The notes: generated from the sequence alone by a model not told the origin. Shown: positions 52,734 through 63,922, numbered from the stretch's first letter. The stretch is 64,000 nt of DNA from Lactobacillus kitasatonis DSM 16761 = JCM 1039 (GCF_000615285.1 NZ_BALU01000002.1:155705-219704); one strand, 5' to 3'. Made by a program: numbers and translations.

Positions 52734-53850
52734 CTATTCTGGATTTTCTTGACTAAGCAGCCATTGCAAATATGAATAAATAAATGGTTGTAGCTTCCCA
52801 TCCATTACACCATTTGCATCGGCAGTCTCATAGCCTGTACGCAAATCTTTTACCAAATTGTAAGGATGGAAAACATAAGACCGAATTTGCGAACCCCAAC
52901 CAATTTCCTTTTGGTCGCCTTTCAGGGCTTGTTTTTGCTTACGCTTCTTCTCTTCTTCCAAGTGGAAAAGCTTGGCTCTCAATTCATTCATGGCTGTTTC
53001 ACGGTTTTGCAATTGTGAACGTTGAGCCTGTGATGTAGTTACAATCCCTGTTGGCAAGTGTGTAATTCTAACGGCACTAGAAGTCTTGTTGATGTGCTGA
53101 CCACCGGCACCGCTTGAACGATAAACATCAATCCGCAAATCTTTAGGATCAATATCAATTTCAATACTGTCATCGATTTCTGGAATCACTTCAACGGAAG
53201 CAAAAGAAGTGTGCCGTCTCTTAGCTGCATCAAACGGTGAAATTCTGACTAAACGGTGAACACCATTTTCAGATTTAAGCATCCCGTAAGCATTTTTGCC
53301 TACAATTCTGGCACTTACACTCTTTAGCCCTGCTTCTTCGCCTGGCTCGTAATCGTTAATTTCAAACTTAAAGCCAGCACTATCGCAATAGCGTTGATAC
53401 ATCCGCAAGAGCATTTGACCCCAGTCCATTGCTTCTGTACCACCGGCACCTGGGTGAATTTCCATCAATGCGTTATGACTATCATATTTACCTGACAGCA
53501 ATAAATCTAATTCATAATTATGAAATTCATCTTGAAGAGTAGCTAGATTCTCTTCTGTTTCTTTTTGCAGATCTGGATCAGGTTCTTCGCGCAATAATTC
53601 AACTGCGGTTATTTCATCTTCATATCCTTTTTGCAATTTCAAAAAGGAGTCGCGTTTTTCTTTTAAAACGTTATTTTCACTAATTAATTTTTGTGCTTTT
53701 TCCTGATCATTCCAAAAATCAGGTTGAGCCATTTTGGCTTCGTTTATTTCGATGCTTTCATCAATCGCATCAAGGTCAAAGAGACCCCCTAAAGTGATTT
53801 AGACGCTTTTTAAGCTCATCTAACGCACTTTGAATTTCACTAAGTTCCAT
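52734..53850 (-). CDS. prfB: Peptide chain release factor 2 (programmed +1 frameshift)
   Basis: The start MELSEIQSALDELKKRL at 53850 leads to TGA at codon 25; a +1 shift at CTT-TGA-C (53775-53781) continues as DLDAIDESIEI into the main frame, about 371 residues in all. AGGGGG sits three bases upstream of the slippery CTT, the standard internal Shine-Dalgarno. The stop-recognition SPF and catalytic GGQ (SSGAGGQHINKT) motifs are intact. RF2 ends translation at UGA and UAA; the shift is its autoregulation, not damage. Confidence 0.96.
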
Positions 53851-53871
53851 ATTTTTCCTTTTTCTATTTAC

Positions 53872-53900
53872 AAAAAAAGGGAAGCTGTTAACTCCCCTTT
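53872..53900 (-). terminator. Terminator after secA
   Basis: On the minus strand AAGGGGAG pairs with CTTCCCTT (one bulge), followed by TTTTTTTG, between secA and prfB. Confidence 0.75.
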
Positions 53901-53907
53901 TTCTTTA

Positions 53908-56307
53908 TTAACGACTAAGATTTTGTCTAATTTCAGCCTTCATGAACAAACGAGTTACATCAAATTCAATATTTGAAATCATTTCTTCAAACATTCTGTA
54001 ACCAGAATCTTGATATTCAACCAATGGGTTAAGTTGTCCATAACCACGTAACCCGATTGATTGACGCAATTGATCCATTGCATCGATATGATCAGTCCAA
54101 CGATCGTCTACAACACGCAAGATAACAACCTTTTCAAATTCAAGCATTTGACTTGGATCACCCAAGGCCTTTTCCTTGTCTTCAAAGTTCTTTTCAACGA
54201 TGTCATAAAGTTTCTTCTTCAAATCTTCAACACTAATAGTCTTGAAGTCGATTGAATTGGTTTCTTCTTCAGAAGTCAAACTTGAAGAAATAAAGTCGCG
54301 CAATGAATCCAAACGCCATTGACTTCTGTCACCTTGAGTAAACATATCAACTTGGCTGTTGATAGTACGGTGAATCATTGGAATCAAAACGTTCTTCAAT
54401 GACTTGTCGGCCTCAATAACTTGCATTCTTTCGCCGTAAATGATTTCACGTTGAATACGCATAACATCATCGTATTGCAAAGTTTGCTTACGAGTATCGT
54501 AGTTGTTACCTTCAACACGTTTTTGAGCAGATTCAACTTGACGAGTAATCAAACGACTTTCAATTACCTTATCTTCATCATTATCTGACAAACGGTCCAA
54601 GAAGTCCTTAACACGGTCTCCACCGAAACGCTTCATCAAGTCATCTTCAAGTGATAAGTAGAATCTAGTGTAACCTGGGTCACCTTGACGACCAGAACGA
54701 CCACGAAGCTGGTTATCAATACGACGTGATTCGTGACGTTCAGTACCAATAACTGCTAAACCTCCAAGTTCCTTAACACCAGGCCCAAGCTTAATATCAG
54801 TACCACGACCGGCCATGTTAGTAGCGATAGTTACGGCACCACGTTGACCAGCGTTCATGATGATTTGAGCTTCCTTAGCGTGGTTCTTAGCGTTCAAAAC
54901 TGCGTGAGGAATACCTGCTTTATCAAGCATCTTACTCAAACGTTCTGAACTTTCAATGGCAACAGTACCAACCAAAACAGGTTGACCCTTAGCGTGACGC
55001 TTCTTAATTTCTTCAACTACAGCGTGGAACTTAGAGTCCAAAGTTGGATACAAAATGTCTGGCATGTCTTTTCTGGCAATTGGACGGTTAGTAGGAATCG
55101 TGATTACCTGCATGTTGTAGATCTCACGGAATTCTTCCTCTTCAGTCTTAGCAGTACCAGTCATACCTGACAACTTCTTGTACATTCTGAAGAAGTTCTG
55201 GTAGGTAATAGTAGCTTGCGTTCTTGATTCTTCTTGAATCTTAACGCCTTCCTTAGCTTCAATAGCTTGGTGCAAACCATCTGAGTAACGACGGCCTTCC
55301 ATTACACGACCAGTGAATGAGTCAACGATCAAAACTTCGCCATCTTGAACAACGTAGTCGATATCCTTAAGCATGATGTAGTTGGCACGAAGAGCTTGGT
55401 CAATGTGGTGAACCAACTTTTGGTTTTCAACATCGTACAAGTTCTTCAGACCAAAGTGTTGACAAGCCTTTTCAATACCAGTTCTGGTAAGTGAAATAGT
55501 CTTAGTTGGCCAGTCAATCTTGTAATCGCCGTGATCTTCATCATCGTCGGCATCATCATCGCTCTTGTCTTCAGTCAAAGTCTTAACAAAGCGGTCAGCA
55601 CGGATGTAATCACTGTTTGCTTGTTCAGCTTCACCAGAAATAATCAAAGGAGTTCTAGCTTCATCGATTAAGATAGAGTCAACTTCGTCGATGATAGCGT
55701 AGTTCAATGGACGTTGTACCATTTGTTCCTTGTAAACAACCATGTTGTCACGCAAATAGTCAAAGCCAAGTTCTGAGTTAGTTGAGTAAGTAACATCACA
55801 GTTGTAAGCTGCACGCTTTTCGTCTGGTGACATTGAGTTCAAGTTCAAACCAACAGTTAAGCCAAGCCACTTGTAAAGTTGACCCATTTCTTCTTCGTCA
55901 CGACTTGAAAGGTATTCGTTAACAGTAACAACGTGTACACCCTTACCTTCAAGTGCGTTCAAGTATACTGGCATGGTTGCTGTCAAAGTCTTACCTTCAC
56001 CAGTCATCATTTCGGCAATGTTACCGTAGTGAAGTGCAATACCACCCAAAATTTGTACGTGGAATGGGTAAAGTCCTAATACACGCTTAGCACCTTCACG
56101 AGCAACTGCGAATGCTTCTGGTAAAAGATCATCCAAACTTTCGCCCTTCTTTAAACGGTCACGAAACTCTGGTGTCTTTGCTTGCAATTGTTCATCAGAT
56201 AGCTTGCTCATTTCATCTGCATGAGCTTCTACCTTAGCTGCGATTTTTTCAAATTTCTTAAGTTCTCTTTTATCGTCGTTATATAGTTTCTTTAAAATAT
56301 TTACCAT
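53908..56307 (-). CDS. secA: Preprotein translocase ATPase SecA
   Basis: 799 residues, the compact Lactobacillus form without a zinc-binding C-terminal tail. Walker [12 protein letters not shown], Walker [16 protein letters not shown], helicase motifs [10 protein letters not shown] and [11 protein letters not shown]. It drives protein export through SecYEG. Monocistronic with its own terminator. Confidence 0.97.
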   Translation of the reverse strand: MVNILKKLYNDDKRELKKFEKIAAKVEAHADEMSKLSDEQLQAKTPEFRDRLKKGESLDDLLPEAFAVAREGAKRVLGLYPFHVQILGGIALHYGNIAEMMTGEGKTLTATMPVYLNALEGKGVHVVTVNEYLSSRDEEEMGQLYKWLGLTVGLNLNSMSPDEKRAAYNCDVTYSTNSELGFDYLRDNMVVYKEQMVQRPLNYAIIDEVDSILIDEARTPLIISGEAEQANSDYIRADRFVKTLTEDKSDDDADDDEDHGDYKIDWPTKTISLTRTGIEKACQHFGLKNLYDVENQKLVHHIDQALRANYIMLKDIDYVVQDGEVLIVDSFTGRVMEGRRYSDGLHQAIEAKEGVKIQEESRTQATITYQNFFRMYKKLSGMTGTAKTEEEEFREIYNMQVITIPTNRPIARKDMPDILYPTLDSKFHAVVEEIKKRHAKGQPVLVGTVAIESSERLSKMLDKAGIPHAVLNAKNHAKEAQIIMNAGQRGAVTIATNMAGRGTDIKLGPGVKELGGLAVIGTERHESRRIDNQLRGRSGRQGDPGYTRFYLSLEDDLMKRFGGDRVKDFLDRLSDNDEDKVIESRLITRQVESAQKRVEGNNYDTRKQTLQYDDVMRIQREIIYGERMQVIEADKSLKNVLIPMIHRTINSQVDMFTQGDRSQWRLDSLRDFISSSLTSEEETNSIDFKTISVEDLKKKLYDIVEKNFEDKEKALGDPSQMLEFEKVVILRVVDDRWTDHIDAMDQLRQSIGLRGYGQLNPLVEYQDSGYRMFEEMISNIEFDVTRLFMKAEIRQNLSR

Positions 56308-56390
56308 TAAATCGGTCCTTATATGTCGTAAAGTCTAAAAATACAGAATAATTTTAACATGTTTATCAGCAAAATAAAAATATTCTAAAC

Positions 56391-56425
56391 AAAAAACCCC
56401 ACGCTCAAACAAACGCGAGGTTTTT
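56391..56425 (-). terminator. Terminator after hpf
   Basis: On the minus strand AACCTCGCG pairs with GCGTGGGGTT (with G-U pairs), followed by TTTTTT. Confidence 0.75.
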
Positions 56426-56448
56426 AATTAACGAGTATTTTAACCCAA

Positions 56449-56994
56449 TTATTCGTTAGTTTCAATTAAGCCGTAACGACCATCGTTTCTACGGTAAACA
56501 ACGCTAGTGCCGTTGGTTTCAGCATCTTCAAATACGAAGAAGTCGTGTTCCAACATATCCATTTGCAAAATTGCTTCTTCTGGATCCATCGGCTTTAAAC
56601 TTACGCGCTTGTTACGAACGATATCGAATTCACTAGGCTTCTTTTCTTCTTCTTGTGGTTGTTCCACGAAGAAATCTTGTAAACCTTTTTCACGACTCTT
56701 TCTGTTTACACGAGTCTTGTACTTTCTGATTTGACGTTCAAGTTTCTCTGAAACGAAGTCAATGCTACGATACATATCATCCGTGGTCTCTTCAGCTCTC
56801 AAAACCAAGTATGGTAAAGGAATAGTGACTTCGACCTTAGCAGAGCGGTCACGGTAAACTCTTAAGTTTACGTGTGCGATCACATCTTGATTCAATTCAA
56901 AGTATTTTTCCAACTTGTTTAAACGTTTTTCAACATAGCTTCTTAAAGCATCAGTTACTTCGATATTTTCTCCACGAACATTGTACTTTAACAT
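56449..56994 (-). CDS. hpf: Long ribosome hibernation promoting factor
   Basis: 181 residues from ATG 56994 (AAAGGAG upstream; the longer frame to 57012 starts inside the leader). N-terminal S30AE domain (MLKYNVRGENIEVTDALRSY, about 1-105) and a C-terminal dimerisation domain (about 120-181, FDIVRNKRVSLKPMDPEEAI). The long form joins 70S ribosomes into inactive 100S dimers in stationary phase. Single gene. Confidence 0.95.
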   Translation of the reverse strand: MLKYNVRGENIEVTDALRSYVEKRLNKLEKYFELNQDVIAHVNLRVYRDRSAKVEVTIPLPYLVLRAEETTDDMYRSIDFVSEKLERQIRKYKTRVNRKSREKGLQDFFVEQPQEEEKKPSEFDIVRNKRVSLKPMDPEEAILQMDMLEHDFFVFEDAETNGTSVVYRRNDGRYGLIETNE

Positions 56995-57039
56995 ATAAGA
57001 TTCTCCTTTCACCGCTATGCGGTTTTTCTTTACACTTAC

Positions 57040-57066
57040 ATTATAACAAAAAATGAAAGCGTTTCA
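57040..57066 (-). promoter_or_regulatory. hpf promoter -10 and cre-like palindrome
   Basis: TATAAT (57040-57045, minus strand) lies 46 bases before the hpf start. The 13-bp perfect palindrome TGAAAGCGTTTCA (57054-57066) covers the -35 region; it resembles a cre one base short. Confidence 0.5.
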
Positions 57067-57074
57067 TAACAAAT

Positions 57075-57770
57075 CTATCGACAAATTGAAAAGCTTTCAA
57101 TTTGCATCCCCGGAAAAACTTCTTTTAAGCAGTCCCGTGCGTAATAAAGTGTTCGTCCCGTAGTATAAATATCATCCAGAATTAATACTTTTCCCGTTTG
57201 TTTATTCTCTCTTATATTTATAGTTTTATCAACTAAAAAGCTCTGCGGCGTTTTTAGCCTTTCTTCTTTGTTTTTCTCGCCCTGTGCATGACTACCTTCC
57301 TTTTTAATTAAAACCGTTGTAAGCGGCAAAATATCACCGTAAATTGCAGAAATTGTATCGAATTGTCGTCTTTGCTGGTGTTCTGGTGACGTTGGAACTG
57401 GCACGTAATAATCATATTTATTTTTTACCAAATATTCGTAGCACAATTCCTGTAAAATCTCACGCATAGCATAATCACCGCGTCTTTTATAAGAAACCAT
57501 CAAATCATGAAAGGTCGAATCATAGCGATATAGTGCATGATTGCGCAAAACATCCCCTTGATAAATTCTTTTCCACCGCTCGCAATCGTTACAAATAATT
57601 CCTTTATCCAGCATTCTCGAACAAATTGCACATTGCTTGCCAGTCAAACGTTGAAACTGCTTTTGACAATGCCGGCATATTTTTAGCTCGCGATATTTCT
57701 TTAATGAAAAAATCTCCGCAAAAGAAATGACAGGAGTAAAGCCTTGTTCACAAAGCAGACATTTTTTCAT
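57075..57770 (-). CDS. comFC: Late competence protein ComFC (phosphoribosyltransferase family)
   Basis: 231 residues. N-terminal zinc cysteines (CLLC at 4-7; CRHC, CAIC, CNDC further on) and a PRTase loop VLILDDIYTTGRTL near 195. ComFC supports ComFA in pulling in transforming DNA. Its start overlaps comFA by four bases. Intact despite the heavy pseudogene load nearby. Confidence 0.93.
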   Translation of the reverse strand: MKKCLLCEQGFTPVISFAEIFSLKKYRELKICRHCQKQFQRLTGKQCAICSRMLDKGIICNDCERWKRIYQGDVLRNHALYRYDSTFHDLMVSYKRRGDYAMREILQELCYEYLVKNKYDYYVPVPTSPEHQQRRQFDTISAIYGDILPLTTVLIKKEGSHAQGEKNKEERLKTPQSFLVDKTINIRENKQTGKVLILDDIYTTGRTLYYARDCLKEVFPGMQIESFSICR

Positions 57771-59053
57771 TTATTCATCTCCTTAATTTGTTTGATGCTG
57801 CTACGAATATTTTTAGTGTAACGATGGTAACAGTAAAGCACCAAGCCACTTGGATCATCCTTTGCTCTACCTACTCGTCCTGCAATTTGAACCAAACTGG
57901 CAGCTGTATAAATCGGATCATCTGCGGCAATGATGATTACCCAAACATGCTTAAAAGTTACCCCGCGTTCCAAAATAGTTGTTGTTAAAAGCAAATCTAT
58001 CTTTTTCTCACGAAATGCCTGTACTTTTTCCAGTCGTTTAGGATCTTGCGCATGAACGCCAGCAATTTTGATTTGTTCATCTTGTAATTTCTTTTGCAAG
58101 ATTTGCAAATAAACCGGTATTTCCTCAATTCTTGGGACAAATACCAATAATGGATGTCCACTTTTGATTACCTTTTTAATCTCATTTAATAATTTTGGAT
58201 GAATCTGCTTTTTTTTATCCAAAAATGGTTTAATAAATAATTTTTCACTCGGTACAGGTAAAAGTCCACCATGGAAACGACGATTTAATTTTAAAATCTG
58301 AATCTTTCCTTGCTTTGCTTCTTCCAATAAATCTGCCGTTGGCGTAGCACTTAAATAAACTCTGACACCATTCTTCTTCACAGCTACCTTAGCTGCAAAG
58401 TGTAATTGGGGATTGCCCACATATGGAAATGAGTCAACCTCATCAATTACCAATAAATCAAAAGCCTGATAAAACTTCATCAATTGGTGTGTGGTACAAA
58501 TAGTCAATTGCTCTAACCCTGGTTCCTTGAATTCTCGACCATGATATTTGCCAATTTCAATTTCCGCAAAAGCCGCCTCAAAACGAGGGAAAAGTTCATT
58601 TACCACATCAATTCTTGGCGTGGCAATACAGGCTCTTTTGCCGCTTTTCATACATTCTGCAATCAATTGAAAAAGCATCTCGGTTTTACCAGCCCCAGTT
58701 ACCGCATGAACCAAACTATGTTTTTTCTGCTTAAAATTACTCACCAATTCATCAGAAATCTTCTGCTGTAGCGATGTTAATTTTCCATTCCATGTCATGC
58801 CGCCATTTATTTTTGCAGGATATTCATAATTTTCATTTTGTCTTACTAAAAAATCACCTTCAACGATTCGACCAATACCAATACAGCCGCGACAATAAAA
58901 TTTACCACTTGGCAATCTGTATTCAACCTTCGTGCCACAACGATTACATTTTTTATTTTCAATCGCTGGAATTTTGCTAGAAAGCTTAAGTATGCTAGAA
59001 TCCTTTTGACTAACAACCCATTGACGACCAAATAATAGAGTTGAATCTTCCAT
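57767..59053 (-). CDS. comFA: DNA uptake ATPase ComFA
   Basis: 428 residues from ATG 59053 (GAGGGG upstream). Zinc cysteines CNRC and CRGC near 45-70, Walker A AVTGAGKTEM, DEAH-like VIDEVDSF, SATPTADLL and QIAGRVGRA. It is the motor for single-stranded DNA import at the membrane during transformation. The longer frame to 59260 runs across divergent yigZ and is spurious. Divergent from yigZ, 46 bases apart. Confidence 0.94.
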   Translation of the reverse strand: MEDSTLLFGRQWVVSQKDSSILKLSSKIPAIENKKCNRCGTKVEYRLPSGKFYCRGCIGIGRIVEGDFLVRQNENYEYPAKINGGMTWNGKLTSLQQKISDELVSNFKQKKHSLVHAVTGAGKTEMLFQLIAECMKSGKRACIATPRIDVVNELFPRFEAAFAEIEIGKYHGREFKEPGLEQLTICTTHQLMKFYQAFDLLVIDEVDSFPYVGNPQLHFAAKVAVKKNGVRVYLSATPTADLLEEAKQGKIQILKLNRRFHGGLLPVPSEKLFIKPFLDKKKQIHPKLLNEIKKVIKSGHPLLVFVPRIEEIPVYLQILQKKLQDEQIKIAGVHAQDPKRLEKVQAFREKKIDLLLTTTILERGVTFKHVWVIIIAADDPIYTAASLVQIAGRVGRAKDDPSGLVLYCYHRYTKNIRSSIKQIKEMNK

Positions 59054-59099
59054 TGTTTTCACCCCTCTATTATTTATTACGCAAAAAGAGGCGATTTTT

Positions 59100-59760
59100 T
59101 TGTCAGAAAAAGAAAATTTTTTAACTATTAAAGAAAATGGTAGTGGTGAATTAATTATCAAAAAGAGCAGATTTATTGCCAGCATTGCCAGAACTAATTC
59201 CGTTGAAGAGCTAACGCCTTTATTCAAGAAATTTCTAAAAAATACCGCGATGCTAACCACAATACTTTTGCTTATACGATCGGCTTAAACGATGACCAGG
59301 TCAAAGAAAGTGATAATGGCGAGCTTCTGGTACTGCAGGTGTTCCTGAATTAAAGGCATTGCAATTGATGAAGTTAAAGAACGTGACTGTTGTCGTTACC
59401 AGATATTTTGGTGGTATCAAATTAGGAGCCGGTGGTTTAATTCGGGCATATTCTAACAGCGTAACCAATGCCGTAGAAAAAGTTGGCGTAATCAAACGCG
59501 TCTTGCAACAAGAATTAATCTTCAGTGTTCCTTATAACCGTTTTGACGAAATTGACCACTACTTAAAGACAACTGATGTTTTCATTGCCAACACTGAATA
59601 TGGTGTAGATGTGAAAATTCATATTTTCTTAGACGATGATGATCAAGAAAAAACCAAAAACGACCTGACCAATTTGTTATCTGGTCAAGTCGAATTTACA
59701 AAGGGACAAAAACGTTACAACGAAATCCCCGTCAAAGACAATAATTTCCACGAGCAATAA
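59100..59760 (+). pseudogene. yigZ: YigZ/IMPACT family protein, two frameshifts
   Basis: Three frames together give about 220 residues: residues 1-40 from a TTG start (GAGG upstream), then ANAFIQEISKKYRDANHNTF in a second frame, then SGTAGVPELKAL, VTRYFGGIKLGAGGLIRAYS and a ferredoxin-like C-terminal domain. One base is missing near 59205 (GAAGAGC for GAAGAAGC) and one near 59323 (GAGCTTCT for GAGCCTTCT). The family is implicated in translation control. Two separate one-base deletions in one gene resemble the other indels here. Confidence 0.85.
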
Positions 59761-59790
59761 AAAAGGATTAGCGATAATGCTAATCCTTCT
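59759..59790. terminator. Bidirectional terminator between yigZ and tagO
   Basis: A perfect 8-bp stem (GGATTAGC / GCTAATCC, loop GATAAT). The tagO stop codon lies within the stem. Confidence 0.82.
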
Positions 59791-60946
59791 TACTTTGATC
59801 ATTTTTACTCTTCAGCTGATCAGGCTTTTCATCTCCTAAGTGCCAAACTTCAACAGTAGGATCTGTTCTCTTCTTTTGATTAATAATGCTTTGAATTACA
59901 TGCATCAAAGGATGATATTTCTCTCCCAATAAACCAATTGATTCCACGAAATATTCAAGCGCAAACAGCAATCCAATAATCAAAAGCCAAGTGCCCCATG
60001 CTGGTGAAAGCAAGAACAACAATGAAATAAATGAAAATACTAATGACAACGCATAGATAGTTAAGACAGTTTGTCTATGAGTCAATCCCATCCGCATTAA
60101 TTGGTGGTGCAGGTGATGTTTATCAGCTTCAGAAATTGGCTTTTTATTAAGCTTACGTCTGATCATTGCATAAACCGTATCGGTAATTGGTACACCCAAA
60201 ATAATGATTGGAACCAGCAATGAAATAAAGGTTACATTCTTTAACCCCTTTAATGACAAAACGGCAATCATAAAACCAATATAAAGCGCACCAGTATCAC
60301 CTAAAAAGATCTTAGCCGGATGAAAGTTATAAGGCAGAAAACCTAATAAACAAGCTGCCAGCATAAAACATGCGATAGGCACATAAAGTTGGTGTGTATG
60401 CAAAAAGAAATATCCAACAATTCCCATGGTAGTTAAGGAAATCATTGAAACCCCATCAGCTAAACCGTCCAGCCCATCAATTAAGTTGACTGCATTAGTT
60501 AATGCCAATACCCAAAAGATGGTAATTGGGAAACTCCACCAACCTAGATTGACTTCATGTGTAATGAAAGGAAGCTTTAACACGTTCATTCTAATACCCG
60601 CTAAGAAATAGATAATTAGCGCGGCAATAAAAATACCAAACATTTTTTGTCTGGGCTTCAATTCCAAAATATCATCAATCAATCCTGTAAGCACAATCAC
60701 ACTAGAAGCTAGCAGAATCGAGAAAATTTCATGAGTAGGGAACTGCTCTCGTAAAAGCACAAAAGCGCCAATGTTAAAAGTAACAAAAATACCTAGTCCC
60801 CCGATAGTTGGCATTGGCTTCTTATTAACACGACGAGCATTAGGATTATCAACGGCACCTAGTACAAAGGCCAGACGTCTGATGAAAGGCGTAATTGCCG
60901 CTGAAATAATTACTAATAAGAATAATTCAACAATAATTTTAAACAT
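59780..60946 (-). CDS. tagO: Undecaprenyl-phosphate GlcNAc-1-phosphate transferase
   Basis: 388 residues, ten or eleven membrane helices. Motifs NPNARRVNKKPMPTIGG, NLIDGLDGLADG and LGDTGALYIGF are those of the TagO/WecA/MraY superfamily, and the His-rich HHLHHQLMRMG cytoplasmic loop marks the TagO/WecA branch. It starts wall teichoic acid or other wall polymer synthesis. Single gene. Confidence 0.92.
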   Translation of the reverse strand: MFKIIVELFLLVIISAAITPFIRRLAFVLGAVDNPNARRVNKKPMPTIGGLGIFVTFNIGAFVLLREQFPTHEIFSILLASSVIVLTGLIDDILELKPRQKMFGIFIAALIIYFLAGIRMNVLKLPFITHEVNLGWWSFPITIFWVLALTNAVNLIDGLDGLADGVSMISLTTMGIVGYFFLHTHQLYVPIACFMLAACLLGFLPYNFHPAKIFLGDTGALYIGFMIAVLSLKGLKNVTFISLLVPIIILGVPITDTVYAMIRRKLNKKPISEADKHHLHHQLMRMGLTHRQTVLTIYALSLVFSFISLLFLLSPAWGTWLLIIGLLFALEYFVESIGLLGEKYHPLMHVIQSIINQKKRTDPTVEVWHLGDEKPDQLKSKNDQSKKD

Positions 60947-61012
60947 ATGTGGCTACTTTCCTTATATACTTGTTCTAATTATACAAGTAGACACGCTTTT
61001 GTACAAATAGCG

Positions 61013-61048
61013 AAAAAAGGTTTGGAACTTTGAATTCCAAACCTTTTT
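61013..61048 (-). terminator. Terminator after rny
   Basis: A perfect 9-bp stem (GGTTTGGAA / TTCCAAACC) followed by TTTTTT on the minus strand. Confidence 0.88.
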
Positions 61049-61050
61049 CT

Positions 61051-62682
61051 TTATTTAGCAATTGCTACAACACGTTTTTCACGGATAACGGTAATCTTGA
61101 TATTTCCTGGATAATCCAGTTCCTTTTCTACTTGATTACGTATATCACGTGCCAAAATTACTGTTCGATCATCTGAAATTTCATCAGGCTCAACCATAAC
61201 TCGAACTTCACGCCCTGCTTGAATAGCATAAGCTTGCTTAACGCCTTGATAGCTCTTAGCAATTTTTTCTAGTTCAGTCAAACGTCTAATGTAATTTTCC
61301 AAACTCTCGCTTCTTGCACCTGGACGAGCTGAAGAAATCGTATCTGCTGCAACAACAAGTTCAGCAATAAACGATAACTTAGGCACATCACCGTGGTGAG
61401 CAGCAATCGCGTTAACTACAACATCGGGTTCATGATATTTTCTGGTTAATTCAACCCCAATTTCTACGTGGGAACCTTCGATATCATGATCGATGGCTTT
61501 ACCAATATCGTGTAATAATCCCGCGCGAACCGCTAGTTTTTCATCTAAACCAAGTTCCGCAGCCATAGTACCTGCTAGCTTGCCGACTTCAATTGAGTGA
61601 GACAAAACATTTTGTCCATATGAAGTACGATACTTCAAGCGACCAAGTGTCTTAACCAACTCAGGGTTCATTCGATGGATACCTAATTCCATCAAGGCAC
61701 TTTCACCAGCTTCGTAAATATCGTCGTTTACTTCTTTTCTGGCCTTATCAACCATTTCCTCAATGCGAGCTGGGTGAATTCGACCATCCTTGATTAATCG
61801 TTCCATTGCTCTCTTGGCAATTTCACGTCTAATAGGATCGAAACCACTCAGTGTGACAACTTTTGGTGTGTCATCGATAATTAGATCGATTCCAGTTAAA
61901 GCCTCAAATGAACGGATGTTGCGACCTTCACGACCAATAATCCGTCCCTTCATTTCTTCATTTGGCAAGTCAACAACAGATACGGTAGTCTCGGCTACAG
62001 TATCTGCTGCACTGCTTTGAATGGCATCAACAATGACTTGATTGGCAAAATGATCAGCTTTAGCTTTAACTTCTTCATTGCTGTTTCTGATCATTTCAGC
62101 CCGTTCTTTAACTAATTCATCAGATAATTGATCAAGAACAATCTTTTTAGCTTGTTCCCTGTCTAATTTAGCTACGTCATAAAGTTTTTGCCGTCTGGTT
62201 TCAACTAATTCATCAGCCTCAGTTAACTTCGCCTGTAAGCTAGCATCTTGCTGCTTTAATTGATCTTCTTTTTGCGTGAGTTCAGTTTCTCTTTCATCTA
62301 ACAAAGAAGTCTTATGATCTAAGGTATCTTCACGTTGTTGTAAACGGTTCTTTTCCCGAGCTAAGTTGTCCTTTTTGACATTTAACTCATCTTCGGTTTT
62401 TTGCCTAAAATCACGAATTTGTTCTTGAGCTTCAAGAATCTTTTCTTTCTTAGTATTTTCAGCACTTTGCTTAACAGCTTCTGCTGCTTGCTTTTGTGCG
62501 TTAACTTCTGCTTCAGCGGCAGCTACCTGTGCTTTAGCATCAGCCAAAATATGGTCTGCATCATTTTGCGCATTCTGGGCCTTTTGTTCCCAAGAATGCT
62601 TACGAATTGCATAACCAATGCCTGTACCCACCAAAAGTGAAACAATGGCAGTTGCGACGGGAATCATAATTATTGTATTCAT
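61051..62682 (-). CDS. rny: Ribonuclease Y
   Basis: 543 residues. One N-terminal membrane helix (about 4-25), a long coiled coil (about 30-210), a KH domain with [19 protein letters not shown], and an HD domain with [12 protein letters not shown]. It is the membrane-bound endonuclease starting mRNA decay. Single gene between tagO and recA. Confidence 0.97.
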   Translation of the reverse strand: MNTIIMIPVATAIVSLLVGTGIGYAIRKHSWEQKAQNAQNDADHILADAKAQVAAAEAEVNAQKQAAEAVKQSAENTKKEKILEAQEQIRDFRQKTEDELNVKKDNLAREKNRLQQREDTLDHKTSLLDERETELTQKEDQLKQQDASLQAKLTEADELVETRRQKLYDVAKLDREQAKKIVLDQLSDELVKERAEMIRNSNEEVKAKADHFANQVIVDAIQSSAADTVAETTVSVVDLPNEEMKGRIIGREGRNIRSFEALTGIDLIIDDTPKVVTLSGFDPIRREIAKRAMERLIKDGRIHPARIEEMVDKARKEVNDDIYEAGESALMELGIHRMNPELVKTLGRLKYRTSYGQNVLSHSIEVGKLAGTMAAELGLDEKLAVRAGLLHDIGKAIDHDIEGSHVEIGVELTRKYHEPDVVVNAIAAHHGDVPKLSFIAELVVAADTISSARPGARSESLENYIRRLTELEKIAKSYQGVKQAYAIQAGREVRVMVEPDEISDDRTVILARDIRNQVEKELDYPGNIKITVIREKRVVAIAK

Positions 62683-62759
62683 GATTACTATCGCCTTTTT
62701 TTAGAATTATTCACACAACTTTTATGATAAAGAACCTATGAGTCCATGTCAATCATGAT

Positions 62760-62788
62760 AAAAAAACCTTGGAATAAATTCCAAGGTA
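62760..62788 (-). terminator. Terminator after recA
   Basis: A perfect 9-bp stem (CCTTGGAAT / ATTCCAAGG, 2-base loop) with TTTTTTT on the minus strand. Confidence 0.88.
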
Positions 62789-62798
62789 AAGACTAATA

Positions 62799-63893
62799 TT
62801 ATTTAGTTTTTTCAGCATCTTTGGTATCAGATTCTTCTTGTGGTGCTTCTTCACGCTTTTCCTTGATCTTTTCAGGATTCTCGCGATCAGCAATTGACTT
62901 TTCGTCAATTCCATAAGCCTTACGAACCTGTTCTTGAATATCTTGATAAATATCTGGGTGATCTTCAAGATACTTCTTGGCATTCTCACGCCCTTGGCCA
63001 ATCCGGTCATTCTTGTATGAGTACCATGAACCAGCCTTATCAATAATATCCTTGTCGGCAGCCATATCAAGCAATTCACCACTTTGTGAAATACCCTTGC
63101 CATACATGATATCAACTTCGGCAACCTTGAATGGTGGAGCAACCTTGTTCTTAACAACCTTAATCTTAACGCGGTTACCAAGAACATCACCTGATTGCTT
63201 AATTTGTTCTGCTCTTCTTACTTCAAGACGAATAGTTGAGTAGAACTTAAGTGCTCGACCACCTGGTGTGGTTTCAGGGTTACCAAACATGACACCAACT
63301 TTTTCACGGATCTGGTTAATAAAGATCGCAATTGTCTTAGTCTTAGAAATGGTACCTGATAATTTACGCAAAGCTTGACTCATCAAACGAGCTTGCAAGC
63401 CGACGTGAGCATCCCCCATCTCACCTTCAATTTCGGCACGTGGTACTAAGGCAGCTACAGAGTCAACTACCACAATGTCAATCGCACCACTGGAAATCAA
63501 GGTATCGGCAATTTGCAAACCTTCTTCACCAGTATTAGGTTGTGAAAGAATCAATGAATCAATGTCCACGCCCAAAGCTTCTGCGTAAGCCGGATCCATT
63601 GCGTTTTCGGCATCGATATAAGCAGCTGTTCCGCCACGTTTTTGCACTTCAGCAACTGCATGAAGGGCTACAGTAGTCTTACCAGATGATTCTGGACCAT
63701 AAATTTCGATAATTCTGCCACGAGGATAACCGCCAACACCAATAGCGGCATCTAAGGCAAGTGAACCGGTTGGCACTGTTGAAATTTGCGTATCTGCTTT
63801 TTCACCCATACGCATAACGGCACCTTTTCCAAAGTTCTTTTCAATTTTCTTAAGAGCTGCGTCTAATGCAGCTTGCTTTTCATCTTTGGCCAT
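62799..63893 (-). CDS. recA: Recombinase RecA
   Basis: 364 residues. Walker [11 protein letters not shown] near 66, Walker [10 protein letters not shown], loop L1 region [20 protein letters not shown] and the L2 region [10 protein letters not shown]; a charged C-terminal tail (about 325-364). It forms filaments on single-stranded DNA for recombination and SOS induction. AGGAGG precedes the ATG. In relatives cinA usually precedes recA; here recA has its own promoter. Confidence 0.98.
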   Translation of the reverse strand: MAKDEKQAALDAALKKIEKNFGKGAVMRMGEKADTQISTVPTGSLALDAAIGVGGYPRGRIIEIYGPESSGKTTVALHAVAEVQKRGGTAAYIDAENAMDPAYAEALGVDIDSLILSQPNTGEEGLQIADTLISSGAIDIVVVDSVAALVPRAEIEGEMGDAHVGLQARLMSQALRKLSGTISKTKTIAIFINQIREKVGVMFGNPETTPGGRALKFYSTIRLEVRRAEQIKQSGDVLGNRVKIKVVKNKVAPPFKVAEVDIMYGKGISQSGELLDMAADKDIIDKAGSWYSYKNDRIGQGRENAKKYLEDHPDIYQDIQEQVRKAYGIDEKSIADRENPEKIKEKREEAPQEESDTKDAEKTK

Positions 63894-63922
63894 TGCTACC
63901 TCCTAAATTTTCGTACTTAATA

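Noticed and set aside
53775..53850. prfB as a pseudogene because of an internal TGA
   Set aside because: The stop is part of the standard programmed +1 frameshift with AGGGGG and CTTTGAC in place.
59053..59260. Longer ComFA N-terminus
   Set aside because: It runs antisense through yigZ, lacks a ribosome binding site and has no family similarity; the ATG at 59053 has GAGGGG.
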